From contig DIPH01000038.1 in the NCBI GenBank assembly GCA_002424045.1, positions 13,171-77,170 of the forward strand: a DNA stretch of 64,000 nt. The letters are read 5' to 3'. Made by a program: the position numbers and the translations under genes. Each line of letters begins with the position of its first letter. Position 1 is the first letter of the stretch. Source of the stretch: Firmicutes bacterium UBA5493 (lineage in GTDB: Bacteria; Bacillota; Limnochordia; Darwinibacteriales; Darwinibacteriaceae). The notes under the pieces were generated by a model that did not search any database, was not told where the DNA came from, and saw only the letters and a list, made by a program, of their open reading frames with translations. Below are positions 34,641 to 42,643 of this stretch, one piece after another.

Positions 34641-35504
34641 ATGTCCCACATAACGAATCCATCGTATGTCACCCGCATCATGAAAGAGCGTGGCTTTAGC
34701 ACGAAAAAACGTTTTGGTCAGAACTTCCTGATTGATCAAAACATTGTGGAGAGAATTATCCAAACTGCCGATGTAAGAAGAGGCGAATGGGCTTTAGAGA
34801 TTGGTCCCGGCCTAGGAGCCCTCACGGTACACCTAGGGGAACGGGCGGATCATGTGGTGGCCATGGAAATTGACACGGCTTTAGTGGCCATATTAAGAGA
34901 GACACTTGACAATCCCCAGACCACCATTTGGGAGGGGGATGCCCTTGATGCTAATTGGAAGGAGCTGCTGCAGAATGCTGGCTGGGAGGGTCAGCCTCTC
35001 AAGCTCGTAGCAAACCTCCCCTATTATCTCACCACACCCTTGATCATGAAGGCCCTCGAAAGTGATCTACCCTTTGCATCCATGGTGGTCATGGTGCAAA
35101 AAGAGGTGGCAACTCGTATGCTGGCCTCAGCGGGAAGCAAAGATTTCGGTGTACTTTCGTTGGCTGTCCAGTACTACGCCGAGGGACGCTTAGCCATGAA
35201 TGTTCCTAGAACTGTGTTTATTCCGGCCCCTGCCGTGGATTCGGCGGTGGTGGAGCTAGGGCCCCGTACCCCAGAGGTGGATGCCCCGCGCGGAGAACTC
35301 TTTGCCGTGATTCGGGCAGGTTTTGGGCAAAGGCGCAAAACCGTGCGCAATGCCCTCAAGACCATAGTCGACGAGTGGGATTTAAGCCCCGAATTGCTGG
35401 ACGAAGCCTTGAAGAAAGCAAACATCGAGCCCAACGTCAGGGCAGAGCGTTTGTCACTTGAGGACTTTAGTTCGCTAACGAAGGAGCTTCTGAAGGGAGT
35501 GTAA
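34641..35504 (+). CDS. rsmA: 16S rRNA (A1518/A1519-N6) dimethyltransferase
   Basis: 287 residues from ATG 34641, behind AGGGGGAAG. RsmA (KsgA) dimethylates two adjacent adenines near the 3' end of 16S rRNA late in 30S assembly. KKRFGQNFLIDQNIVERI, the SAM loop EIGPGLGALTVHL, and the catalytic VANLPYYLTTP are diagnostic. It opens a stretch (rsmA to yabR) that matches Bacillus gene order, although yabG is missing. Confidence 0.96.
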   Translation: MSHITNPSYVTRIMKERGFSTKKRFGQNFLIDQNIVERIIQTADVRRGEWALEIGPGLGALTVHLGERADHVVAMEIDTALVAILRETLDNPQTTIWEGDALDANWKELLQNAGWEGQPLKLVANLPYYLTTPLIMKALESDLPFASMVVMVQKEVATRMLASAGSKDFGVLSLAVQYYAEGRLAMNVPRTVFIPAPAVDSAVVELGPRTPEVDAPRGELFAVIRAGFGQRRKTVRNALKTIVDEWDLSPELLDEALKKANIEPNVRAERLSLEDFSSLTKELLKGV

Positions 35505-35510
35505 AGCAGA

Positions 35511-35978
35511 GTGGATTTCATTAGCCCTACCAAGGGCCCCCTTAGCTTTGATCAAGTGTTTGCAGAAATTCTGGCCTATGCCTCAGAGAATCCTGAGGAC
35601 AAGTATAGCCTCATTGTTGGAACTGATTCACAGCTTAAGGACGAGACCTGCTTTGTCACGGCCCTTATTGTTCATCGCCATGGCAAAGGAGGACGATTTT
35701 TCTATACCAGGCGCTACGAGAGCTACACTCGCTCTTTGCGGCAGAGGATCTTTTATGAGGCCTCTTTGAGTTTGAGTGTAGCATCACGCTTAACAGAGAA
35801 GTTGGCCGATTCTGGCCAGGAGTTGAATTTGGAGATTCATTTGGATGTGGGAAGCAATGGCGCCACCAAGACACTGGTGAAGGAAGTGGTGGGCATGGTG
35901 AATGGATCTGGGTTTTTATGTAAAATCAAACCCGACTCCTATGGAGCTTCATCTGTGGCTGATCGCTATACGAAATAG
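35511..35978 (+). CDS. ykuK: RNase H-like YkuK family protein
   Basis: 155 residues, GTG 35511. Similar to Bacillus YkuK (DUF458), which has an RNase H-like fold; the acidic residues expected at the metal site can be placed in LIVGTDSQLKD and IHLDVGSNGATK. The ribosome site is weak. Whether it cuts nucleic acid is not established; the gene is more frequent in spore formers. It follows rsmA by six bases and is probably cotranscribed. Confidence 0.82.
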   Translation: MDFISPTKGPLSFDQVFAEILAYASENPEDKYSLIVGTDSQLKDETCFVTALIVHRHGKGGRFFYTRRYESYTRSLRQRIFYEASLSLSVASRLTEKLADSGQELNLEIHLDVGSNGATKTLVKEVVGMVNGSGFLCKIKPDSYGASSVADRYTK

Positions 35979-36057
35979 TCAGCTTGCGCCAAGGCTTGCG
36001 CAAAAGGCCAAAAAGGCCAAAAAGACCAAAAGTTTCGTAAAAAAGGCATTTTCCTAC

Positions 36058-36086
36058 TTGACACCGGCGGGGAGCATTGATAAACT
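36058..36086 (+). promoter_or_regulatory. Upstream promoter of veg
   Basis: TTGACA at 36058-36063 and TAAACT at 36081-36086, 17-base spacer. It is the first of two tandem promoters. Confidence 0.6.
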
Positions 36087-36096
36087 AATAATTTAA

Positions 36097-36125
36097 TTGA
36101 CAAACAACCCATACCATGGTAGAAT
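36097..36125 (+). promoter_or_regulatory. Main promoter of veg
   Basis: TTGACA at 36097-36102 and TAGAAT at 36120-36125, 17-base spacer, 34 bases before the ATG. In Bacillus the veg promoter is one of the strongest known, and this one is close to consensus too. Confidence 0.85.
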
Positions 36126-36159
36126 CAATTCGACAAAATGGTATAGAGGCGGTGACAAG

Positions 36160-36435
36160 ATGGCCGTAGGAGTAAATAGCCTTCAGCAGATTAGGCTAGA
36201 CTTGGAATCTTGTGTCGGCAAGCGAGTTAAACTGCGGGCAAATCGCGGGCGAAAGAAGATTGTTGAAGCCGAAGGAGTCATCGAAAGCACATATCCGAAG
36301 ATTTTCGTGGTGAAGTTAGACGAATCCCATTCTCTAGAGCGTCTTTCTTACACATACGCAGATGTCCTCACCAGAACAGTAGAAGTAATGGTTGATGATT
36401 GTACCATTGGAGACACACCAGCAGCCATTAATTGA
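36160..36435 (+). CDS. veg: Veg family protein
   Basis: 91 residues from ATG 36160, behind GAGGCGGTGA. Veg proteins start with a conserved LQQIRLDLESCVGKRVKLRANRGRKK-type segment (signature VKLRANRGRKK), then a small beta-rich domain (VIESTYPKIFVVKLDE, ERLSYTYADVLTRTVEV). In Bacillus Veg stimulates biofilm matrix genes, probably by countering SinR. An upstream ATG-like codon at 36097 lies within the promoter and cannot be the start. A strong terminator follows. Confidence 0.93.
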   Translation: MAVGVNSLQQIRLDLESCVGKRVKLRANRGRKKIVEAEGVIESTYPKIFVVKLDESHSLERLSYTYADVLTRTVEVMVDDCTIGDTPAAIN

Positions 36436-36462
36436 TACATGTATGCGCCAAGAGGCGTAAGT

Positions 36463-36487
36463 AAGCACCGAAACGGTGCTTTTTTTT
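36463..36487 (+). terminator. Intrinsic terminator of veg
   Basis: AAGCACCG-AAA-CGGTGCTT followed by T7: an 8-bp stem with triloop. Confidence 0.9.
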
Positions 36488-36538
36488 GTCCTCAAATCCC
36501 GAAGTAACGCATAAGAATGGGGGAAGGAGGCGGTACAA

Positions 36539-37795
36539 TTGGCCCTTTTGCCAGGGAAAAAACTAGGATCCCGCACGCTGCGTTTTGGCCACAAGGGACC
36601 AGATGTGGCAGAGTTGCATGCCTTTTTGCGCCTCCAGGGCTATGACCTCGGCACAGAATGGGACTTTGGTTATTTGACCAAAGATGCGGTTAGGCGGTGG
36701 CAACGTGACCATGGACTTGTGGCCGATGGCATTGCCGGGAAGCGTTTTTTTGCTTTGGCCTTGAAAAAGAACGTGCCCATTCAGAGGAGAGTTCATGTGG
36801 TGGAGCCTGGGGAAACACTGGAGCAAATTGCCGATCTCTACGAGGTGGGGCCTGAAGCCTTCGTCGGCACCGGCCACAAGCGGACAGTCTATCCCGGTCA
36901 GCGCCTGATCTTTTTTGACCGGGAAATCTGGGGCATCTGCACAAGTACTCTAAGAGGAGATCTACCCCTAACCGGGGTCGTGTACCAGGGTCGTCCACTG
37001 GGCTCCCTGCAGGGACCTTGCGTAATTAGGCCAGATCTTGGCCATGATTCTGACGTGGTGAGAATCCATCACCATCTGCGCACCCCTTGGAAACGAAAAC
37101 AGACAGCTCAGAGCTTCTTGGAATCCATAGAGGGCCAGGGTTGTCATGGTCTCTACCTTCCGTGGAGGGCGGTAGCGCCTTTGGACGGGAGGCGTTATCT
37201 CAAACTTCTAAAGCTACTTAGACGCAGACTCAAACCCCCTGCCATGCTGTGGGCAGAGCTCGGACCTGAGGTGCCCCATTGGAAGCTCTGGGGAGGCGTA
37301 GATTATTCCTATGTAAATCATCTCGTGGATCGGGTGGTCCTAGATGTGCCTCCCCCACTTAGGCCGGGACCCCTATTTGAACGCAGTCGCGGGGAAGAAC
37401 TGGTGGATTGGCTCTTGCCCTCCATCCATTCCTGGAAAATTCTCCTCAAGGTTCCTGTCTATGCACTACAGTGGGAGTTTGGCCCAGGGGACATGGAGGA
37501 AGGGGGCACCCCAAGCCGTTTGCCTTACCAGACGGCCCTTTCGAAAGCGTTTCGCCACGGTGCCCGTCTCAGCCAGGACAAAGGGGGATTTTCGTACTAC
37601 TCCTATAAACAACGGGGTACCGAATACCACATTCGCCTTCCCCACCATAGTCTCATGGCAGAGACTTCTGCTGTGGCTAATCGCCATAACCTAGCAGGGT
37701 TGATCCTTGATGAACTGGGGATGGAAGATCCCAGAATCTGGCAGACCCTCACCAGCCACTTTCGCCCCGCTTCTTTGAATATTTCTGATGAATAG
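36539..37795 (+). CDS. Peptidoglycan-binding/LysM protein with a degenerate GH18 domain
   Basis: 418 residues, TTG 36539 behind GGAAGGAGGCGG. Domains: a PG_binding_1 unit (about 13-73, GHKGPDVAELHAFLRLQGY...AGKRFFALAL), one LysM (about 84-126, HVVEPGETLEQIADLY...YPGQRLIFF), and a barrel (130-415) that follows the YaaH-type spore-cortex GH18 proteins: KILLKVPVYALQW and LAGLILDELGMEDPRIW align well. The catalytic DxE strand, normally GVNIDFE, reads GLYLPWR (near 204-210), and the MTYD region reads LDVPPP. It is therefore probably a non-catalytic, cell-wall- or cortex-binding protein. No signal peptide is seen, as is common for forespore or coat proteins. Confidence 0.8.
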   Translation: MALLPGKKLGSRTLRFGHKGPDVAELHAFLRLQGYDLGTEWDFGYLTKDAVRRWQRDHGLVADGIAGKRFFALALKKNVPIQRRVHVVEPGETLEQIADLYEVGPEAFVGTGHKRTVYPGQRLIFFDREIWGICTSTLRGDLPLTGVVYQGRPLGSLQGPCVIRPDLGHDSDVVRIHHHLRTPWKRKQTAQSFLESIEGQGCHGLYLPWRAVAPLDGRRYLKLLKLLRRRLKPPAMLWAELGPEVPHWKLWGGVDYSYVNHLVDRVVLDVPPPLRPGPLFERSRGEELVDWLLPSIHSWKILLKVPVYALQWEFGPGDMEEGGTPSRLPYQTALSKAFRHGARLSQDKGGFSYYSYKQRGTEYHIRLPHHSLMAETSAVANRHNLAGLILDELGMEDPRIWQTLTSHFRPASLNISDE

Positions 37796-37868
37796 ACATG
37801 TTTTGCCGGCGCTCTTCATAGATATTAGGGAAATAGCAAACAAGTTTATGGCAAAAAGGGGGAGAGAG

Positions 37869-39452
37869 ATGAGCCTAAGTGTGAAAGAAAGCCGCCTTGT
37901 TGCGGTAAATCGTGTGGGGGAAAATGCGCTTCAAACAGTCCTCCAGGGTAAGGTTGAATTGCCCAGCACCGCAGCTCCCGTAGAAAGAATCGTTTGGGTG
38001 AAGGGCACGCCGACTGTGCAGTCCATCACCGCAGACCAAGATCGTGTCTATGTCCAGGGAGCAATCGATCTAAGCATGGTCTATGTGCCTGAGACCTTAG
38101 AAGACGAGCAAGCGGGATTAAGGCGGGTGGAATGGCCTAGTGCCCTCCCCTTTGACACTCATGTAGAGGTAATTGGGGCGGAGCCGGAGATGATGGCTGA
38201 GGTAGAAATGAAGACCCTAGCTTGCGAATGGGATCTTGCTGGGGGACAATATTCACTGGATGTGGACCTCATGGTGGCGATACTGGCACGGGTGGAGCAG
38301 GTCCGGGAATATGTGGCCATCACTGACGTGAACATGGCGCAACCTGTCAAACTCACCACCGATGGAGTGATCTTACATCCACTACCATCCGCTCTGAAGC
38401 TCAAGGTCGACAAAGAAATTACTGGAATGTTGGAGTTTTCTGGGGAAGGGATAGCACATCTAGGATCCATCCTAGATGTGACAACAAAGATTCAGCTGCA
38501 GGAAACCGAGGTTAGCCAAGGTAAGCTGGTGACCAAGGGTGTAGCTAGTCTAAACGTGCTCTACGAAGGGGAAGATCTGACCGTAGAGCTACGGGACTTT
38601 CCACAAGCCCTCCCCTTTGAACTCGTCTTTGAAGACAAAGAGATCGAGGCAGGCATGACCCTCGAGCCCCGTCTTTACGGCCAGAGTGAGGCTTTTGTAG
38701 TGAATGACGGTCAAAGCGCCCGGGTTGAGATGCATCTTCAAGGCAACCTGCTCTTACGGGACCATCAACCCATACAAATCCTTACAGAAATTGGAGCCCC
38801 AGGCAATCAGGTGGAGGTGCGTAAAGAGCTTGTGGCCCTGGACAGCTTTGTAAGCAAGAAAGAGCAGCAGCAAGTGGTGCGGGGGCTCATTGAACTCGGT
38901 CCGTCCCTCCCACCCATGCGGGAACTTCTAGTCAGCACGGCTGTCGCCCATGTGACAGATTATGAAGTGGAAAATGATAAGCTCATTGTGGAAGGCGTTT
39001 TGGACGTGGAGCTGTTCTACTTAGCCCATTCCGAAGAGGATACCAAACCCTTATTTAGAGGGGTGTTCCCAGAGGTAATTCCATTCCAGCAAACACTGGC
39101 AGTTCCTGGCTTAGAGCTAGGTATGCAGCCTAGAATTCAGGTGGAAGTTCTGGCGGTGCAGCCAGATCTAATCAACAGAGAAACACTTGAAGCAGCTCTC
39201 ACACTGCGTTTTACTGTTGATGTTGTGGAATACTTAGAGGTGGAAGTGGTCGTTGAAGCAGTGGAAGTGGACCCCATGGAGGAAGATCCTCCCACCCTAA
39301 CCTACATCTTCGTACAGAGCGGCGATACCATTTGGAAGTTATCACGTAAGTACCATACAACCGAAGGGGCCATCATAGATGCCAATCCCAGCCTTCAGGA
39401 TGACCCTTTGACGCTGAAAGTCGGTCAGAGTCTGTACATTCCACGCAAATAA
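37869..39452 (+). CDS. SipL-like spore coat morphogenesis protein (DUF3794 repeats + LysM)
   Basis: 527 residues from ATG 37869, five bases after GGGGGAG; an ATG at 37848 lies before that site. The protein consists of repeated DUF3794 (SPOCS) units (for example VERIVWVKGTPTVQS, VTTKIQLQETEVSQGKL, VVRGLIELGPSLPPM) and a C-terminal LysM (YIFVQSGDTIWKLSRKYHTT...LKVGQSLYIP). In Clostridioides difficile SipL has this layout, binds SpoIVA through the LysM and is needed for coat assembly. The gene sits near ispE in both, supporting orthology. It overlaps the end of the previous gene only if an upstream start is used. Confidence 0.85.
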   Translation: MSLSVKESRLVAVNRVGENALQTVLQGKVELPSTAAPVERIVWVKGTPTVQSITADQDRVYVQGAIDLSMVYVPETLEDEQAGLRRVEWPSALPFDTHVEVIGAEPEMMAEVEMKTLACEWDLAGGQYSLDVDLMVAILARVEQVREYVAITDVNMAQPVKLTTDGVILHPLPSALKLKVDKEITGMLEFSGEGIAHLGSILDVTTKIQLQETEVSQGKLVTKGVASLNVLYEGEDLTVELRDFPQALPFELVFEDKEIEAGMTLEPRLYGQSEAFVVNDGQSARVEMHLQGNLLLRDHQPIQILTEIGAPGNQVEVRKELVALDSFVSKKEQQQVVRGLIELGPSLPPMRELLVSTAVAHVTDYEVENDKLIVEGVLDVELFYLAHSEEDTKPLFRGVFPEVIPFQQTLAVPGLELGMQPRIQVEVLAVQPDLINRETLEAALTLRFTVDVVEYLEVEVVVEAVEVDPMEEDPPTLTYIFVQSGDTIWKLSRKYHTTEGAIIDANPSLQDDPLTLKVGQSLYIPRK

Positions 39453-39470
39453 GGCTTCTTTGATGCTAGT

Positions 39471-39501
39471 GCCCTTTGCCACCTTTGGCAAAGGGCTCTT
39501 T
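39471..39501 (+). terminator. Intrinsic terminator after the SipL-like gene
   Basis: GCCCTTTGCC and GGCAAAGGGC form a 10-bp perfect stem with a 6-base loop, followed by TCTTT. The T run is short, so termination may be partial. Confidence 0.6.
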
Positions 39502-39512
39502 GCGATCAGAAA

Positions 39513-39538
39513 TTGGACGCCCATCTTGGACGCCCATC
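39513..39538 (+). repeat. Two tandem copies of a 13-bp unit
   Basis: TTGGACGCCCATC occurs twice in a row, then TTGG begins a third. It lies in the leader of the YdcZ-like gene. No function is evident; it looks like a replication-slippage duplication. Confidence 0.85.
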
Positions 39539-39582
39539 TTGGGCACAATACACCTGGACCAAATGGAAAAGGGGTAGATGAG

Positions 39583-40014
39583 ATGCTTGCGCTTTTCTTG
39601 GCAGCTTTATCCGGAATGTTCATGGCTTTACAGGGTTCTCTAAACACTGCGTTGGCGAAAGTGGTAGGTTTATTGGAGGGGACGTTCATTGTACATGTGG
39701 TGGGTTCTGTTTTGAGCTTGGGGCTCCTTTTGGTAGGACTAGGCATGGGGAGCTTGGGCCATGCAGCGAAAGCACCCTGGTATACCTACTTAGGCGGGAT
39801 CCTCAGTGTTGGTATTATTTACCTGGTGGTGGCAGCCATTTCTAAGGTAGGGGTTGCCTCTGCTACTACCGCCATTATTCTAGGGCAGGTCTTCACCGCA
39901 GCTTTAGTTGATCACTTAGGCTGGTTTGGCCTAGAACCCGTTCCCTTTAGCCTTTGGAAGGGTTTGGGTATTCTCCTTATGGCCGGTGGCGCCTGGTTAC
40001 TTTTGTCCCGCTGA
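39583..40014 (+). CDS. DMT-superfamily membrane protein, YdcZ (DUF606) type
   Basis: 143 residues from ATG 39583. Five hydrophobic segments; LSGMFMALQGSLNTALAKVVG and GGILSVGIIYLVVAAISKVGVASATTAIILGQ (split here by 20-residue limit into GGILSVGIIYLVVAAIS and ITAIILGQ-like parts) fit the small half-size YdcZ family, which probably works as dimers of antiparallel units. Substrate unknown. The final bases overlap the extended frame of ispE but not its chosen start. Confidence 0.8.
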   Translation: MLALFLAALSGMFMALQGSLNTALAKVVGLLEGTFIVHVVGSVLSLGLLLVGLGMGSLGHAAKAPWYTYLGGILSVGIIYLVVAAISKVGVASATTAIILGQVFTAALVDHLGWFGLEPVPFSLWKGLGILLMAGGAWLLLSR

Positions 40015-40072
40015 ATACAGAAGGAATTTTCCTTTACGTGCGGAAATAAAGGTACGATGGGAGGAGTGCTTC

Positions 40073-40981
40073 GTGATAACTGTTATGGACAAGATCACTC
40101 TGAAGGCCTACGCCAAGGTGAACCTAACCTTAGATGTGGTAGGGCGCAGGGCTGACGGTTATCACCTCTTGAAAAGTGTAATGCAGTCCATTTCACTATC
40201 TGACACCATTACTCTCCAAAAAAAGGCCCAGCAGGGTATTTCCATCGAAAGTGATCACCCCCTGGTACCTAACGACGAGACGAATATTTGCTGGCGTGCT
40301 GCAAAGGCCTTTTGGACCCACACCGGCTTGCCAGGTAGGACTAGTGTGGCCATCTCCTTGACAAAGGCCATCCCTGTGGGTGCTGGCTTAGGCGGCGGAA
40401 GTGCCGATGCTGCAGCCGTTCTTTATGGATTGAATAAGCTGTATAAAACGGAGTTAGCTTTAGGTGAATTGCAGAAGATCGGGTTGACCATTGGCGCCGA
40501 TGTTCCTTTTTGCCTGCAAGGAGGTACTTGCCTCGTAGAGGGCATTGGGGAGAGGGTGACTTCTGTGCGGCCCTTCCCAAAGGTGGCCCTGGTCCTTGTT
40601 AAGCCGGAGGCTTCGGTCTCAACGGCTAAAATCTATAGTAAGCTAGAGCCCTATGCCCATGGTGGTGACTCCACAGACCGTTTGCTGGAGTTTCTGCATG
40701 GCGGGAGTCTAGCCTGGGATCATATTCTTGAAAATGCCTTAGAATCGGTTACCGCCGATTTAGTGCCCGAAGTGGGTCTGTGGAAAAAGAGGCTCTTGGA
40801 TCATGGAGCGGTTTTTAGCCTGATGAGCGGGAGTGGACCGACTGTTTTTGGCCTTTTTACAAGCCTTATCCAGGCTCAAGATTTTCAGGACCGCTATAGG
40901 GAGGAAGGGCAGGTCTTTGTGGTTAGCTTAATGGATAAAGGTGTAGATGTGTCCGAGATGAACGGAGGAGACCAACAGTGA
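40073..40981 (+). CDS. ispE: 4-diphosphocytidyl-2-C-methyl-D-erythritol kinase
   Basis: 302 residues from GTG 40073, six bases after GAGGAG; an ATG at 40085 is the alternative. IspE is the GHMP kinase of the non-mevalonate isoprenoid pathway. KAYAKVNLTLDVVGRRADGYH, the ATP loop PVGAGLGGGSADAAAV and MSGSGPTVFGLF are diagnostic. It shares a TGATG overlap with the next gene. The order ispE-NTP transferase-purR is common in clostridia. Confidence 0.96.
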   Translation: MITVMDKITLKAYAKVNLTLDVVGRRADGYHLLKSVMQSISLSDTITLQKKAQQGISIESDHPLVPNDETNICWRAAKAFWTHTGLPGRTSVAISLTKAIPVGAGLGGGSADAAAVLYGLNKLYKTELALGELQKIGLTIGADVPFCLQGGTCLVEGIGERVTSVRPFPKVALVLVKPEASVSTAKIYSKLEPYAHGGDSTDRLLEFLHGGSLAWDHILENALESVTADLVPEVGLWKKRLLDHGAVFSLMSGSGPTVFGLFTSLIQAQDFQDRYREEGQVFVVSLMDKGVDVSEMNGGDQQ

Positions 40982-41748
40982 TGAAAGTGGATGCCGTAGT
41001 ATTAGCGGGAGCCCCGAATACTGGCCAGCTTCAAGAGGTCCGTTCGGAAAAGTGGGAGGCGGAAATTCCCATTCACGGCAAGCCCATGGTGAATTACGTG
41101 ATTGAGGCGTTACTAAGTTCATCTCACATTGCAGATGTAGTTGTGGTGGCGCCACCGGAGATCAAAGAGGCGCTGTCGCCCCAGGCCAGATGGGTGGAGG
41201 CTGGGGGTAGTCTCACCGAGAATATTTTCCGCGCCATGGACGTTTTAGAAAAGAAGAATGAAGTCCTCTTTGTTACATCTGATGTCCCCTTTCTTCATGC
41301 CGAAGCCATCGATGATTTTATCCATCGTTGCCAGGAGCTTAAGGGTGAGATCTTTTATCCTCTGATCTCCCGGGAAGCCAATGAGCAACACTACCCTGAG
41401 ACAATTCGCACGTATTTTACCCTCAAAGAAGGGGAGTTTACCGGGGGCAATATTTTGCTGGCCAATCCCCAGGCTGTGATGAACTCACGCTGGGTGATGG
41501 ATCAAGTGATCGCCAGGCGTAAGAAACCCTGGAAGATCATTCGGATGCTCGGTTTTTTCTTCATCCTCAAATTCTGTACAAAACAGCTCACCCTGCGTGA
41601 ATTGGAGCAGAGGGCCAGTGACATTTTGGGCCATAGTGGTGTATTCATCATTTCGCCCTATCCAGAGCTGAGTACAGACGTGGACAAACCAAGCGATCTT
41701 GAATTGGCAGAAAAGATTATTGCCGCCGTGCAAGACAAGGAGGCCTAG
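40981..41748 (+). CDS. MobA-like nucleotidyltransferase family protein
   Basis: 255 residues from ATG 40981 (TGATG with ispE); GTG 40978 is equally possible with GGAGGAG seven bases upstream. The N-terminal AVVLAGAPNTG is a relaxed form of the GGxSxRMG nucleotide loop, followed by HGKPMVNYVIEAL and a VTSDVPFL metal-binding DxP. This is the NTP_transf_3/MobA-like fold, but the consensus Arg-Met of the loop is missing, so the substrate is uncertain. The family is regularly found between ispE and purR in spore formers. RBS AAGGAGG of purR lies in its last codons. Confidence 0.78.
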   Translation: MKVDAVVLAGAPNTGQLQEVRSEKWEAEIPIHGKPMVNYVIEALLSSSHIADVVVVAPPEIKEALSPQARWVEAGGSLTENIFRAMDVLEKKNEVLFVTSDVPFLHAEAIDDFIHRCQELKGEIFYPLISREANEQHYPETIRTYFTLKEGEFTGGNILLANPQAVMNSRWVMDQVIARRKKPWKIIRMLGFFFILKFCTKQLTLRELEQRASDILGHSGVFIISPYPELSTDVDKPSDLELAEKIIAAVQDKEA

Positions 41749-41749
41749 C

Positions 41750-42562
41750 ATGAGGCGAGCACACCGCATTGCGGCCATTACGAAAACCTTAGTGGAAAGA
41801 CCTCATCATGTTTTTGCCGTGGGGGAATTTGCCGATCTTTTTGGAGTGGCTCGTTCCACCCTATCGGAAGATCTGGCCATTATTCGCGCCACCTTTGAGA
41901 CCTTACATATGGGAAAAGTAGAGACCATCTCCGGAGCAGTAGGAGGAGTGCGCTATCTTCCCCTCTTAACGAGGGAACACATTCTTTCCCACATAGAAGA
42001 TATTTGCTCCCGCCTTCGGGAGCCCCAGCGCATCTTACCTGGAGGCTTTGTCTATATTGATGATCTAATTTCTTCTCCCGAGATATTGCCAACAGTAGGT
42101 TCGATCTTCGCTACAGAATTTGGCGATCATGCCCCTGAGTATGTGGTTACCGTTGAGACCGCGGGTATTCCCGTCGCTTTGCAGGTAGCCCACGCACTAG
42201 ATGTACCCCTGGTTGTGGTGCGCAGACAAAGTCGTCTCACTGAAGGCCCGGTTTTGACCATGAACTTCTTGTCCGGTTCCACTCGGCAGGTGGAAACCAT
42301 GGCCCTCTCCAGACGGGCTTTGCCCCGGGGCCGTAAGGTACTCTTAATCGATGACTTTATGAAGGCTGGAGGCACACTCCGGGGTCTTACGGACCTTATG
42401 GGAGAGTTTGAGTGCACGGTGGTGGGCAAGGGTGTACTCATCGAGACGGGCTGGCCTGAAGAAAAGCTTATAGACGATCATCTTTCTTTGATTTACTTGC
42501 ATGAAGTCGATGTAAAGGAGCAGAAAGTGGTGGTTCGACCGGCTGATTGGATTTCTCTCTAG
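41750..42562 (+). CDS. purR: Purine operon repressor PurR
   Basis: 270 residues from ATG 41750, five bases after AAGGAGG. A winged-helix N-domain (FAVGEFADLFGVARSTLSEDLAII) is fused to a phosphoribosyltransferase-like domain with the PRPP loop VLLIDDFMKAGGT. In Bacillus PurR represses purine genes and is released by PRPP. The gene lies one base after the transferase gene. ridA, its usual downstream neighbour, is not here. Confidence 0.95.
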   Translation: MRRAHRIAAITKTLVERPHHVFAVGEFADLFGVARSTLSEDLAIIRATFETLHMGKVETISGAVGGVRYLPLLTREHILSHIEDICSRLREPQRILPGGFVYIDDLISSPEILPTVGSIFATEFGDHAPEYVVTVETAGIPVALQVAHALDVPLVVVRRQSRLTEGPVLTMNFLSGSTRQVETMALSRRALPRGRKVLLIDDFMKAGGTLRGLTDLMGEFECTVVGKGVLIETGWPEEKLIDDHLSLIYLHEVDVKEQKVVVRPADWISL

Positions 42563-42609
42563 ACGGTGTGCCGCCTGTGGCACCTTTGCACTTCACTGAG
42601 GCACTTTGG

Positions 42610-42636
42610 CTCCGCCGCCGTGGGCGGGGTTTTTTC
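42610..42636 (+). terminator. Terminator after purR
   Basis: TCCGCC and GGGCGGGG can pair around GCCGT with one wobble, followed by T6. A weaker hairpin, GTGCC/GGCAC with CTTT, lies at 42568-42585. Together they end the ispE-purR unit just before the nuclease-fold gene. Confidence 0.6.
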
Positions 42637-42643
42637 TTGCGAG

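Noticed and set aside
41341..41390. Third Noc-binding site (CTCCCGGGAAG in the MobA-like gene)
   Set aside because: It has three mismatches to the 14-base consensus, no better than expected by chance for a CCCGGG sequence.
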